The translations under genes and the position numbers were made by a program. Positions 22,691 through 35,468 of a DNA stretch of 64,000 bases are shown here, in pieces (the first letter of the stretch is position 1; every line of letters starts with the position of its first letter). The stretch lies in NCBI GenBank assembly GCA_015680685.1, contig MNCI01027140.1, positions 386,173-450,172 on the forward strand, read 5' to 3'. This DNA comes from Gnetum montanum (taxonomy: Eukaryota > Streptophyta > Gnetopsida > Gnetales > Gnetaceae). Below the pieces are notes generated by a model. The model worked only from the letters and a program-made list of their open reading frames with translations, made no database searches and had not been told where the DNA came from.

Positions 22691-23640
22691 GTTGAGTCAA
22701 AACTACTCCCAAGACGTAGTTTGAAGCATCTGTCATAATGTAGAAAGGCTTAGACCAATTTGGAGCTCAAAGGATTAGTGTCTCGATTAGTTTCTATTTT
22801 AAGATCTTGAATGCTTTTTCACATTATTTTGAACACTAAATTGGTACATCCTTTTTGTCAATTCAACTAGTGTTTTTACAATATTTGATAATTTTTTAAT
22901 AAATCTCCTATAGTATCCCGCATGACCAATAAATGATCTAATGTCTTTAACTGTTTGTGGCCTCTAAGTGATGTTTTTAATGACTCTGATCTTTTCTAGA
23001 TCTTCCTTAATTCCTTTACAAGATACCTTATGTCCTATAACTATAATGTCTTGGACCCTTAAGTGTCTCCATTGCCAATTATGCTTCAAATTATTTTAAA
23101 TACATCTTTTCAAGACTTACTTTAAGCAATCCAAGACTTGTTTGATGTCAAGTCCATATGTGGAAAATCTATTCATAAATACTTCAACTCCATCGCCAAT
23201 ATGCTTTTGGAAGATCCTAAGTACATGTCATTGAAAAGTGGTGGGAGCATTGCATAGGCCAAAGGGCATTTGCCTATATGCAAATGTTCTCCATGAACTA
23301 GTAAACGTTGTTTTTTTTTATCTTTCAATGTGACATAAATCTAATCAAATCCACTATATTTGTCAAGGAAGCTATAGTACTGATGTCCCACAATGGTGTT
23401 CAAGATGTGATTAACAAATGACAAAGGGAAATGATCTTTGAACATTGCCATGTTCAACAACCAAAAATCAATACAAACCCTCAACTTGTCACCTTTCTTT
23501 GGAGCAATGACTAATGGGCTAACCAATTCATTGTCTACAATTAGACAAATGAGCCCTACCATTAATAGTTTCTCCAACTTTTATTTAACAACTTCTTCAA
23601 GTTTTAGGTTTAATCTTCTTTGAGGTTGGTGACATGGTTT
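22691..23640 (-). pseudogene. Gypsy reverse transcriptase and start of RNase H
   Basis: RT blocks: ELVSPLVIAPKKGDKLRVCI, YYSFLDKYSGFD, then the MPFGL-NAP-TFQ motif (MPFGLCNAPTTFQ) near 23265, and VFMNRFSTYG near 23170. The last is the catalytic box, where the two active-site Asp (normally MDD) read NR, so the enzyme would be inactive. RNase H starts with FYIMTDASNYVLGVVLTQ near 22730 and then breaks off into LTR sequence. Confidence 0.85.
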
Positions 23641-24289
23641 AATGGTTGGATATTTGTAGATTCAATGTTGACAAATGCATGAATCAATGTCAATGATCTC
23701 ATCATAGGATCATGTGAATGTAGTTGGCCATTTGTTCACCATTTCCAATAATTTTCTCTTTTCTTCTTTGTCAAGATTAGCATTTATGATTACCAATTTT
23801 TTATTGTTTAGGAAAGCATATTCTAGTGCATCTAGTAAGTCTTTAATTCTAGCAGTTCTAGTTCATATCTTTTGGATATCTCTAACTTTCCCCATTCAAT
23901 ATCTTCTTCTTGTTGTGATTTCATGTATGGAGGTTATCTTTGTAGTTGTTCTAACTTATTTGTTTCTTCAACATAGGAACTCGTGATCTTGTCCATTGGT
24001 TCTATTCATATATTAGACTCTAATTCTCTTCAATAATTAGCCATTGGGTTGTCTAGTGGATGTTACATATAGACATTGTTGTACACACAAGTTCTTAACA
24101 CATTTATTGCATGTTGAGATGGCATCATGTTTTGTTGTCTAGATTTTCTACACACAACTACACTTATTATCATTGTATGCAATACATGGAACTTTGTGTC
24201 TTTGAATAATTTTGGCTTCATCCTCCTTGAAGATTTCCAAGGACAAGTCTCTAATTCTGAGCCTAGCATCCATAATGCTAAGTCATGCT

Positions 24290-24560
24290 CTTACCATAAT
24301 TATAGGGAATTCCCCTTTATTCTTTCCCACATACAAGACTACAAAATTGGTAAGATAGAATCAAACACTTATTGTACTAATTACATCCTTCACTTCTCCA
24401 AGAGGAATAGCAATTGACTAATCCACTTCCTCTAATTGGATATTGTTCTTCTTTAGTGGAGGAATATTCCAAACCTTATACATGTCTTATGAGATAAGGT
24501 TCACTTCTAATCTAGAATCTAAAAGCTCCTTGCATGGTTTGTGTGTTACTATTTAGAGAT
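24290..24560 (-). pseudogene. Retropepsin domain of the Athila/Tat-like element
   Basis: Minus-strand frame gives LLDSRLEVNLIS-DMYKVWNIPP, where the active-site D-S-G reads DSR, then SIMDARLRIRDLSLEIFKED downstream. It lies between gag and RT as expected. Confidence 0.65.
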
Positions 24561-25499
24561 AGCCTAAGGGACTTCCTAGATCTGTTCTCTTCTTGGGAAG
24601 TGCACCTTCTTTAATCCAATGTATTATTATCTATGTAAGTATGACAATTGTTAAATTCGTTTTAGCAAATGATGGAAGCATTATGTTTTCTAAGGATTGT
24701 ATGTGGAGAGGATAGAGTTAGATGAAGTCCTCATCCTTCGAACCTTTGGCATTTCCTCAATTTTGGTTCTCTTGTCATAATATCCTCTTGTGTGGTGATT
24801 GCCTTGGTGATAGTATTTTGTTGTGGTTGTATTGGTAGTTCTCCTTACATGATTGGTGGTGGTATCAATGGTAATGTATTAGGAGCCTGGATTGAGGAAC
24901 CAACTTCTACATGAGGTCTATAAGAATTTGGATCCATGCTTGAGGTAGTGAATCTATGGTGTTTTGATGGGTAGTAGGGAGAGGAAGTATGGATAGAGGT
25001 GTTCCTAGGAGAGATTGGATGTTGAACATAGTATCCATAGCGAGTAGGCTACATGTATGAATATTATTACCTTGGTAGTTGCATTCGCCATGGCTATAGT
25101 TGTTGCCACTACTGCTAGGATTACTCTTGCAATTGAGAATAAGCCCTGCTTGGATAGTACGAGCATTGATAGACCTATCTAACATTACCTTGTAGATAAG
25201 GTAATCATGTGGACATTTGTTTCTTGATGAGCTTAGGATTAAGTACATATGCCCTGGACTCTTGTAAGTGGACCATAATAGGACAACATCCTTTAGGATG
25301 TTCATATTATCATACTTTACACCCTTTTTCATCTTCTAAACTAGAGTTTGTTACTTCCTCCACTACAACAACTTTTCCCTTGTTTTTGTAGTTTTCTCAC
25401 CCATTTTCTCTTTGCTCCTTCTTATTCTTACTTTTTTTTAAGGCTTGTTTATTTCTTTTCTCTACTATCTTTAGTGCAGTATTAGACTTCTCATTTATA

Positions 25500-26660
25500 G
25501 AATCCCAGATTTTTTCTATCTATGTTGTAATGTCACTGGCTGATTTTTAGATTGGTAGAGTCTTCTGTTGGATCATATCTTCCAAGGTTTCCTCTTCTTG
25601 TGATTCACATATTCTTACATCCCTTTTTCTTATTGTCGGATCTCTATTGTATTTTTTTGTTGATTCTCTTTTTCATAGCTCTCCTTCCTTTTACACCACT
25701 TGGTCTATAAGTCTTTGAATTTGATGAGCTGTCATTTCAAATAATCTTCCTTGGGCATATATCCCAAGGATCTCTCTTGTCTTTTTTCTTAGTTGATGAT
25801 ATGTTGTGGTTGTTCCTTTTGAGAAAATATATGACTTGGGCACTTACGTAATAAAGAGTAGTAGCTACCCATTGCTACATCAAGCGATTCATGTATCCAT
25901 TTTTTCCATCCTAGGATCTATTTTCTCAAATTTGACACTCTCAAATAAGTTTGATATTTGTCATTGAAGAGTTCTAGCATGGCATTCCATCTTCTAATTG
26001 ATTCTAGTTCTAAGGATCTATATTAGCTTTCTACTTCCTTTATGAGTGTTCTAGAAAACAACTTCAATTTTTGCTAATCATTTTCTATGTTTTGTAGATT
26101 ATAGGCATCGTCAAAGGCTTGGAGATGGTGCTTTGGATTTGGATTATATCCACCTTCAAATTTTGGAATGTTATTCATGTCTAGTTGCTTGATGCAACTA
26201 TCCCTTATATGCCTAGTAGGATGTTCAAAACTTCACTAATATTGATCATGTTATGAGTGGCCAACAAGGGTTTTTCATAATCTTTCGATTCATAAGATCT
26301 ATTGTAGTGATGGCTTCTTTAATGCTCATGATGTTCTCTTTTCTCATATTTGATCCTTTCTCTTCTTTTATCATGGTTATCTTCCTCTTCATTAGGATGC
26401 CTTCTTCTATATGCATGTCTCTCATGGTCTCTCCTTCTTCCCTTATCATGATCCCTTATTCTTTATTCTCTCTTGTCAAAGTATGTAGACAAATGTGAGG
26501 AAAAAGATGAAGGAATTGGAGAATGGTGCTAGCGAGTTCTCCTTCTATGACTCCTTGATTCATTTCTTTTGAATTCATTAGAGGTCTTAGGCCTTGAATT
26601 CCTCCTAAGTCTGAAGTCTTTCTTATTTCATCTAAGGGTTTTTGCAAGAGCAAAATGCAC
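25500..26660 (-). pseudogene. Gag of the Athila/Tat-like element
   Basis: With stops, the minus strand near 26210-25900 reads NPKHHLQAFDDAYNLQNIE, KLKLFSRTLIKEVES-YRSL and RRWNAMLELFNDKYQTY. This is a gypsy gag domain. The upstream part (26249-26650) is rich in E, K, M and R. Strongly decayed. Confidence 0.65.
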
Positions 26661-27296
26661 TTTTATTTTAACAATATCTTCAATATAGATTATTGGTGTT
26701 TGGGAATGAGACCCATGAGTTTGATAGAATTTCTTAGTTTAGAATACAACATCTTCCTTTTCTTTTAGGATAACTATTTGGGATGCTTTCTTTCCTTTTT
26801 CATGTTCATACCTTGCCTCCATGATGGCATCCCTTCTTGCTTGAGCTTCTGTTTATTAGTATGACCTGGTCATGTTTTTTGTGGCTTGATAACCTTCCTT
26901 TACATGACCAAGGTTTGACCTCATAAGGGCTACTTGAAGAATTGATGGTGCTAAATGTTTAGGTGGAAAGACAATGCTGTCCTATCAATCTTTCCATATG
27001 AGTTGTTTATCTTGGTGAAAAATGAAGATAAAATAAGGATAATAAAAATCAATATAAGCATAAAAAATCCTAATTTGCATCGATGCACTACAATCTTCTT
27101 CATTGTAATTCTTACCATGGCTTTCATTAAATTTAGTATTAGGTGGAGATTTTTTCTTTAGTTGTAGAAGCCATTTTAAGTTTTTACCACTTAAGTATGT
27201 ATGGTTTAGGAAATGATTCTAAGTATGAAAGATATACTTTGTAATGCTTGATACAATGAACTTTGTAAAATCAACTAACTAGCAAACATTAACGCA

Positions 27297-27314
27297 TCCC
27301 TAGCAATGGTACCA
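27297..27314 (-). other. Primer-binding site, tRNA-Asp type, CpG-decayed
   Basis: The minus strand reads TGGTACCATTGCTAGGGA one base after the 5' LTR. Compared with the tRNA-Asp PBS TGGCGCCGTTGCCGGGGA, all five differences are CpG to TA or CA changes. Confidence 0.75.
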
Positions 27315-27315
27315 A

Positions 27316-28196
27316 TGATGAATGGTTGGGTATTCCAACACTTAACCATACAAGTCAAAAGTGTTTCACATGACTAGACCAAAATTTGTAGATGCGAAAT
27401 GTAAGTATACTAGTACTTGATATTTAATTCATGATCATTGTTTTCCTACTTAGAGTTAGCAAGGTGCAAATTATACGGTTTAACTCTTAGTAATGTATAT
27501 GATGTTCTGATGCTGTTCTGCCCAAAATACGTTAAGAGCCAACATGGTAAAAATGATTATAAATTTTATGTTTAAGTGCAATAAAAATGTAGAGCTATGC
27601 TATGCTACTAGTGGTAAGCATTCGTTCTTGGTTTTCCATACATGTCATGGATTGATGAAACTATAACTAAAATTACTAAGTAACTTTACTATTAAGGGAA
27701 TCAAGCAAAGTTACTATTGGGTTACCAAATAGTTACACTTTACACTCAAAACCAATTGTACTCATTCCACCTTACTAATAGACATTGGAATGTAAAAGAA
27801 CTTAAGAAAAGTAAATGTCTTAATAAAAGTAAATATGATGAAAAGTAAAATTATGCTAAGTGAATTATTGCAATTATGAAAAATAATTTTGGTCTTTATT
27901 ACTATTCATGAATTGTGTTCAAGAACAATGCACTTGAATAAAGATTCTGTGCAACTATTATTCACCAAACTATAGGCATTTACTCTAACTCTAACTCTAA
28001 GTCATGAAAACAAACTGCAAAAATTTTGCTAAGTTTTGGCCAAATTTTCTTATTTCAAAGTGACAATGGGTTGGTATTTATAGGTATGACCATGACTACT
28101 ACATTGCATCTATAATGACATATGCATAGCTATGAGCATCTTAACTATGATATCGTAGATACAATATCGTAGCCTGCATATTATATGGTTTTATCA
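27316..28196 (-). repeat. 5' LTR of the Athila/Tat-like element
   Basis: About 881 bp, TGATGAATGG...GGTTTTATCA, partner of 21673-22532. Confidence 0.9.
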
Positions 28197-28201
28197 TACA
28201 A
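28197..28201. repeat. Target-site duplication TACAA, right
   Basis: Identical to 21668-21672. Confidence 0.9.
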
Positions 28202-30024
28202 CCATAGATTTGTGTGAATCACTAAATCATATCCTTTTACAAAAGCAACAAAAAAATAAAAAAAAATTCTTAGGCTTTTTTGCAAATTCTATGCAATGTG
28301 TAATAGTAACTAAGTGATCAATACTGCAGTGTTTTTTTCTAAAATTTCCTTGACATCTTACCCTAACCTAATTAGAACTGCTTCTCTTTTCTAGTAGAGT
28401 GCCCTATAAATTAACAAAAATATTACTCACAATGATCATTCAAAAATTGTTCAAATTATTTGTATCCCTCTTTTTATATAATAAGATAACATTAATAGTT
28501 TTCCAATGTTGATATAATTCTTAACCCATTGTTAAATTTAATTAGTGCTAAATTTCTGTATGAATAGTAGATTCTTGCCCACTTTTGTAATTCTATATAT
28601 AAACCATCTTAATTTGTAGCTTGGATAGATGCTATTTTTTAATATTCTTTATGACTTCCTCAAGAGTAAATTGAAGAATTATTTGGTGTACAATATTAGT
28701 AGAGTTATTGTCTTCTCTTGTAAATAGTTTATTATAAAATGAAAATATATTTTGAAAAGAAAAATTAAATGATGAAGAGGTTTATAATGAAAACATTGCC
28801 AAAACTATCTAGGATCCTTTTTAATGATGTAAGAAAATATTTTTATTACTTAATATATTTTTCCCATCAAGCATCTATATGTCTTAACTAACCTTTTTTT
28901 TAATTCTTTATTTACATTAGTAATATTTTCTCTCTAGCCTACACATAATCCTCATCAAACCAACTCTTTTGTGCATCTTATTATTATGAATGCAATACTT
29001 GTTTAACTACTATAAGAAAAACTTGCTTAGGCTCCATATGATGTCTTTCAAGATTCCATTGATTTTGTGTTGCATTCATATATCTTTTCTTGATTCCTAG
29101 GATGAGTTTGTATTAAAATTTTTTATTCTTATTTTTTTGTTTGAGAAATTTTTTTTATTTGAAACAGAAACTCTAAATGATGATAAAAAAATTTTCACCA
29201 ATTCCTCTCTCGAACTTTCAACTCTTTAATAAATTCATTGTCTGTATGAGAACATGAAAGCAAGTCAATATAAGAGTTACCATGAAGCCATGTAAAAGTA
29301 AATAAGATTAAATAAATTTAGTAAGGTGATTACAAATGAGAAGATCAAAAGTATTTGTCCATTCTAATAATTATTCATCCATATTATGAATAGTGCTATA
29401 TGCAAAATGCTACACCCAACTATGATCTTCAATAATGTCTAACATGTTGACATTATGTTGCTAGCAAATAATTTCTATTAATGTGAACCTATCCTTTCAT
29501 TAAAATCTCTATAAATAAATATTATTTTCTTGCTAAAAATTATACAATATCTTTACCTAAAAATAGTAAAGGATGATCACAAAACAACTCTATAGTATCA
29601 TACAATGTAAAATCTATAGACTCAAAATAGCATACGGTAAGGAAAGCATAACCATGTTGGCACAAGATTTTTAGCCAAATGCATTATAGATGATGATATA
29701 TTTTTTTTAAAGAACATAATTTGGAAATATTTTCTCACCAAAATTTTAATGCCACCAGAAGATTTGTCTCTTTGTCATACTCTTTTATTTCTTGCAACAA
29801 ATATAATGAGTCGCAAAACTATAGAATTTATAGAATCAACATTTCCCCAAGTTTCAATAAAATGAAAAACATCAAAGCTATCGAAGAAACTCATGCTATT
29901 AAATGTAACAAATTTATTTGTAATTCTACCATCTATATTAATAAATATACAACCAAAAGGACATGCATTTTTTAAATAGTTTTTGGAATACTGCTTATTT
30001 GTAATGACTACCATGTTGCTAGAA
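28202..30024 (-). mobile_element. LINE, 5' part (endonuclease and RT start)
   Basis: The minus strand from 30014 reads FDVFHFIETWGNVD, like the ETW motif at the start of LINE endonucleases. Near 29320 it reads LLICNHLTKF, and next to the gypsy insertion FVAFVKGYDLVIHTNLW, like the 'FVDFKKAFD-V-R-LW' RT block. Reading then continues on the far side of the gypsy element at 21667 (LYLHKIGL). The right side is cut by the copia insertion at 30025. Confidence 0.65.
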
Positions 30025-30029
30025 GTTAG
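30025..30029. repeat. Target-site duplication GTTAG, left
   Basis: Identical to 36536-36540. Confidence 0.85.
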
Positions 30030-30053
30030 TGAGGATCATTGAACTTAGAAGTA

Positions 30054-30085
<32 letters not shown>

Positions 30086-31111
30086 GGGGAGGCAACAAGG
30101 GGTGGTAGGGGTGGTGGATGAATAAGTTCTCTAAATAAAAAATTCTTTCAAGAAAAGCACACACCAAATTTAACATAGTTTCCCAACTTGGGTAGTCCAC
30201 ACTTGGAGGGTAGTTTGCAAGCACACCTTCGGACTTTGTTTCTTTGAAATGTGGTTTGAAGGGTACCACACCTTGTACAAGCTCTAAGCTCCATAATGAA
30301 GTGATTTGATGCGACAAATCCACTCAACCCAACAAGGTCCCAACAAGCTTAGAATGTGGTTTCCAAGATCCAACAACGGTTAAAACTTGAGCTTTGCTCT
30401 AAAGTGTTGTAGCACTACACCAACACTCAATCCCTTAGGATCTCGACAAGCTCAAGCAAGCTGCCTTCCCACAAGAAGCACATCAACCCATAGGGCAACA
30501 AAAGTGAATAACAATCACAAGAAAAAAATAAAACTAAGTTTGTTGATCCTCGTACTTAAGATACATATTACACTAACCAAATTCAATAGACAAAAGATAA
30601 TACAATGAGGAATAATAATAATTACAATAATTGCCAAATTATTACAATAAATAGTACATAATTCTTGCAATTTTTCTAATGAGAATGAAGTCTTCTTATA
30701 GCTAGTATGTTTTCAAAATCACCTCAAAATCCATGCAACGACTAGTTAATGGTTACTAAAGATGTCTTCTTCGAGACTGAGACATATTTTTGCATCTGAC
30801 CTCCATTCTGGAAAGACATCTTCTTCTGATGAAAAAGGTATTTCTTTCCAGTAAGATGTATGCTATTTTGTAGAGACATCTTCTCTTGCACTACCTTTAA
30901 TTCTGCCAAGCCATCTATTTTTTCTTGGAGATGTCGTTCTTTAGCTCCCTTTACATTTTAAATTCTTCGTTCCTTGTCCATGATCTTGAACTTCTAAAAG
31001 CTATCTTATCTCAATCCAAGTTCCTGTCATGCAAACATTGCAACCACACAACCACACAAACAATGTTATTCTCCATTTTTCTTAATGTTTTGACCTACCA
31101 AAAGGTCCACA
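30030..31111 (-). repeat. 3' LTR of the copia-like element
   Basis: TGAGGATCATTG...GGTCCACA, about 1082 bp including the poly-G tract. It aligns with 35469-36535. The short ORFs inside are not genes. Confidence 0.9.
30054..30084. repeat. Poly-G tract of 31
   Basis: Thirty-one consecutive G, then tgggga. The other LTR has only 'gagggagatggggga' at the matching place (about 35484-35500), so the tract expanded after insertion. Confidence 0.95.
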
Positions 31112-31124
31112 ATCTCCCCCTTTT
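31112..31124 (-). other. Copia polypurine tract
   Basis: The minus strand reads AAAAAGGGGGAGAT next to the LTR start TGTGGACC. Confidence 0.85.
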
Positions 31125-31949
31125 TGGTGATGTTCAAAACTTAAGAAAATGGATTAGTGGATGTGAAAAATCTCCAAAATATATCCATAGCTATACTCTC
31201 TTCCTTTTTGAATAGCATAAAAAAAATAAAGCACATAAATGAAGCACTAAAAAATACATATAAATTCCTATTATAATCAAGGTTTAAGATAATGTGTTGA
31301 GGGTCAAGGTAGTTTGGTAGAATGCGGGAAAGAGAAAAAAATGAAATGATGCAAAAAATAAAAAACAAAGGTAGACCATACAGAGATAACAAAGGTAAAC
31401 ACCATCTATCTATAATGTATCTACAAACTATCATATAGCCAACTTTCCACATAAATCCACAACTGTCTATTATTACATCAATCACATATGTGCAAAGTCC
31501 CAAAATCACATATGTGAGAAACAAGAAACATCTCCTCGTTTTTGGACATTATCAAAAGGAGAGAGAAAACAATCACCCAAGGTTTCAATTACTAGCCTTG
31601 GTTGCATCCTTAGACTCTAAGCCCTCTACTACTTTGGATGGATGATAAGTCTTCTCCTTATCATCATCACTATTGGTGCTAGGTCAGCCCAAGTGCTGCA
31701 CATCCTCATTAGAGGACTCAATCTACTGGACAGGAGCTCACCAGGGTCAAAGCTTCACTTGAAATCAAGATGAATTAGGAGGATTTGGTTGAACTGCTGA
31801 TTGTTGAGTTGGAACCCATTGAGATGTGGTCCCAAAGATACTCTTCATAGCTCATTGCTTAAAAAAGCTAGGAGTGTCAACTAATGGAAAAACTAAATTG
31901 ACACGTAATCTAGGACCATGATGCTTAAATAACTAGATGGGAACATGAT

Positions 31950-33270
31950 TCTCCCCCTAGACATGAGCTGGTGATGCCTCAAGCTCTAAATCAAACTCCA
32001 TCCTTGAGTCATAAGCACATGAAGGGTCATCTACTACAAAATGCCTTGGTGGAATAGGAACATCCTCCTCAGTATTAGAAATAGAAGGAGTAGTAACCTC
32101 TTGAAACACCAATCCATCATAGGGAGGTGGAATGCCAGCTACATCCAAAATCTCATGCAAGTAATAGAGGTTCCTTTCAAGCTTCCCTATAGCTTGTGCA
32201 AAGGGTTAGAGAAGCTTCTTCAATGATGAACTAATCTAGGCACTCGTGGATTTTGATCTTCTCAACTATGGAGATGCTTCCTTCTTCTACTTCTGTGATC
32301 TAGTGCTAGGTCCTACTTCAGCCATAAGTGAAAGACCCCTCTTCTTAACATATTCACTGAGACTCCTCTTACCTCTAAATAAGGAATTTCTAGAATAGGT
32401 ACACCCCTCTGATGGATCAACAAGCTAATAAGGCAGGGATGCCCAAGGATCCTTTCCTTGGAAAATAGAGTCAAGATGTTCCAACATAGTATATGCCCCA
32501 AATCTAATGGTAGTCTGGTGAGAAGACAATAAAGCACATAGGCTTAGGGTGGCAATAGATAACTGTAACTTCCCCCTTTCACCATAATGTTATATAATAC
32601 AATAAGAAACAAGGTGTAAGCATTAGGAGTCATTAGGCTCCTCTCAACATGACCTCTTTCAAATGTAACATTTTTTCCAAATAATACATTACAAAATTCA
32701 TCATATTCTAGGGGCATGATACCATTAGAATAGATTTCCTAAATTCAATCAATGATTACCTAGAAGACATTAGGACTAGAAATCCCAAGGATTGCATTCA
32801 AAACTTAGGGAGAGACCTCGATGAGAATACCTCCAACCATGGAAGTGGATGCTCCAACAACAGCATTTGTAATGACAATATTACAATAGAATTTCCTAAT
32901 TAAAACATTAGGAATTGGAAAATTCATAGTAATGAAGGTGTCCTAATTATCAAGCTACATCATTAATGCAGCTTGTCTATGAGCAAAGAAAGACAAAGAG
33001 CATTCAATAATGATGTTTATCATTGTAGTAGCCTCAAAACTATATTATGTGCTTGTATTGTAGAATTGTGGTATGTAGGCAGGAGGCACATTGCTAGAAC
33101 TCGATTTGGATTTCTTCTTTAGTGATGCTCTAGATGTTCCAGCCTTCTTTTGCATCATCTCTGAAAAAATCATTGCTAATGGTGGAGCCCTAGTCATCTC
33201 TATGCAGCTAAATGAGAGAATGCAATAAAGAAATGGAGGTTTTAACTTTAATAGCAATGACAAATGAGGG
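31950..33270 (-). pseudogene. Extra ORF region, plant-transposon-protein-like
   Basis: A broken reading frame on the minus strand. It begins near 33263-33045 (SSSSNVPPAYIPQFYNTST) and continues with stops through PNVLIRKFYCNIV, GGILIEVSP, EYDEFCNVLFG, PNAYTLFLIVLYNIMVKGG and ILGHPCLISLLI, ending in an acidic stretch with PIPPRHFVVDD (32160-31957). The spacing 'P-L-R-FY-N ... V-G--I-V' recalls the 'putative plant transposon protein' domain often met in plant genomes (PF20167); this is a tentative match from memory. It occupies the place where copia pol should be. Function unknown. Confidence 0.4.
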
Positions 33271-33810
33271 ATTTGAAAAAAAAAGAAAATGTATTTTATA
33301 GAAAGAAGACATTTTTCTATGATTTAAAATCACAGTAGATGTATTTCATACATAGTAGATGTCTTGTCCACAAGACATGAAAAGTCATAGAGACATCTTT
33401 GCTCATTAGAAGACATCTTTCATTTTGTAAAGATGTCTTTACAAAAATAGAATGGGATTTAGGAAAGGCTTCCAATGGATTATAGTCTCAATAAAAGCTT
33501 GAAAAAACTAAAAAGCTTACCTCTACTTACCTTGTATTCTATCAAAAAGTAAGTGTATTTAGAGGGCTAGAGAGGGAGTTTCCTCTTTTGAGGATTTTCT
33601 TCTCAACCAAACTTCTTCAATATCCAAGACTTGAATTTCTTTAATGAATTTGTTGGTAAGAGTGTCCTAATTCCCTTGCTCCTGCCTTTTAATTCTCCAT
33701 ATTTTCCTAGTTCCTCTGGCCTTTTTAGTTGACATCTGATCTCCCTTATGATCCTACAAAAAATCCTTTCTTGATGCATTTTGAAAAGACTAAGGAGTCC
33801 TATGATATGA

Positions 33811-35450
33811 TCAATTATTTATATGATAATACTTGTGATTGCAATCCCATTTTTTATGCCCTAACTTGTGATAATAATAGCACCTAATCCTCCTATGGTA
33901 GTATGAGAGATTAGGATAACGAACGCTTTTAAGACCTTTCTGATAGATGGATGCTTCCTCTAATTTTGATGTTCTAGCTTTTTCTTCCAGAGGATCATTT
34001 GATTGTGATGGATTTATAGAAGGTGACTGATCTTGTGTGCAGCATCCCAAACCACTCTTTTCATGTGGACTTCTTCATTGTCTTAGTATCATTCAAAGGA
34101 ATTCCTTTCCCTTTTCCAATCTTTCATTTACTAATTTGACATATACTACTTCCACTTTTACCTATTCTAAAGATGAGATTAGCTTTTCATTCTTAGCGCT
34201 TATGTCCAAGAGTTGTTTAATAAGATCAAAAATAGTTAAGTTTAACAAAGATATTTCTAATCCTTAGATTTGGCTTGTTTATTTAGCTTATTACAAAGAC
34301 TTTGAAATGAAAAAAGCTCATTAAATAAAAGATCAAACCTTTCTTCATCATTAAGATCATCATTTGATAAATTAGCATCATCATCAGTGAGGGCCATGTA
34401 GATGAGATGGGAATTTTTTGCATCATCCTCCACTTCTTCACTCTGCTCCCCATTATCCTAACTTTTATAGAAGTTTGTTTTCTTTACCTTGTTAGCAAAT
34501 TTGTTCTTGGGAACTTGAAATTACTAAGACATTCGAAGACCATATGGGCTCTTCCTCCACAAATCCAACATGCTATAGAAGAGAAATCTAAGTTAGAATT
34601 CAAAAAAATTTTACCTCTTTCTTTACCTGTGAACTGATTGGATATTTGCTAATATTTCTTCTTGTTCCTTCTCATTATTAGTCATTGTATCTTCCTAGTG
34701 AGAAAAGTAATCTCATCTTCACTGCCCTCATCATACTCATTGAGCTCCTTCTCCTTGGAGGTAGTCTTTAGGGAAATGGATATTTCATGGATGGCTTCTT
34801 TGCTTATGAGATTCATTTCATAGGCAATGAGAGCACTTTGAAGTTCTTCAAATTTTAGAGTTGAGAAATCTCTAATTTCTTCCATAGTTGGGACCTTTAG
34901 TTTGAATTTTGAATAAAGAGTTCTAATCATCTTAATGATGAGATTGCTCTTAGGAAAATCTTTACTGGTACCTCTAATAGATATGACAATATTATTTTCT
35001 CTAGAGAAGTAATCTTTTATTTTCTCACACTCTCATTTTAATTTTATCATATTCACTTTGCAAAACTAGCAATTTAGATTGTTTAAAAATAGAGGTTCCT
35101 TCATACATAGCTTCTAAAGCTTGTCAAATTTCTTTGATCATTTTACATCCTACTACTCTATTAAATCTAGACTTATTCAAAGTGCAATATAAACAATTAT
35201 TTGCATTTAAATCAAACATGAACTTATCTTTCTCCTCTTGTGTTCATTTGTTATGAGACTCAATGGTGTCGATGGAGCTATTGACAGGTGGAGTGTAGCC
35301 TTCTAGGATGGAGTCCCAAACTTCAAACTCCATAGATTCAAAGAATCCTTGTATTCTAGCTTTTCAATAGGTGAAATTGAATCCATCAAATATGGATGGA
35401 TTTGTATAAGATGTTTCCTCCATTGTTCACTCTTTGAATTTGATGATGAA
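33811..35450 (-). pseudogene. Copia gag (UBN2 type), broken
   Basis: MIRTLYSKFKLKVPTMEEIR and FSTLKFEELQSALIAYEMNL (34930 to about 34790) match the copia gag block 'ILRSLPxxFxxKVTAIEE ... LEELxGxLxxYE'. A frame-broken upstream stretch (LVLQSEYDKIKM) fits too. A zinc knuckle follows near 33870: CYYYHKLGHKKWDC, with the second Cys replaced by Tyr. Role in the family: particle protein that binds RNA. Confidence 0.75.
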
Positions 35451-35453
35451 CTA

Positions 35454-35466
35454 GGCTCTAATACTA
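35454..35466 (-). other. Primer-binding site, tRNA-iMet type
   Basis: The minus strand reads TAGTATTAGAGCC, two transitions from the copia PBS TGGTATCAGAGCC, two bases after the 5' LTR. Confidence 0.75.
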
Positions 35467-35468
35467 CT

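Larger units (their letters stand above)
21673..28196 (-). mobile_element. Athila/Tat-like Ty3-gypsy element, truncated pol
   Basis: LTRs at 21673-22532 and 27316-28196, perfect TSD TACAA, PPT next to the left LTR, and PBS next to the right LTR. On the minus strand the order is gag, protease, RT, then a short piece of RNase H. The rest of RNase H and all of integrase are missing, replaced by a fragment of LTR sequence (22564-22690). The VFM[DD]FS-type catalytic context and a tRNA-Asp PBS are features known from the Athila/Tat lineage. All frames are broken. It interrupts a LINE. Confidence 0.88.
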
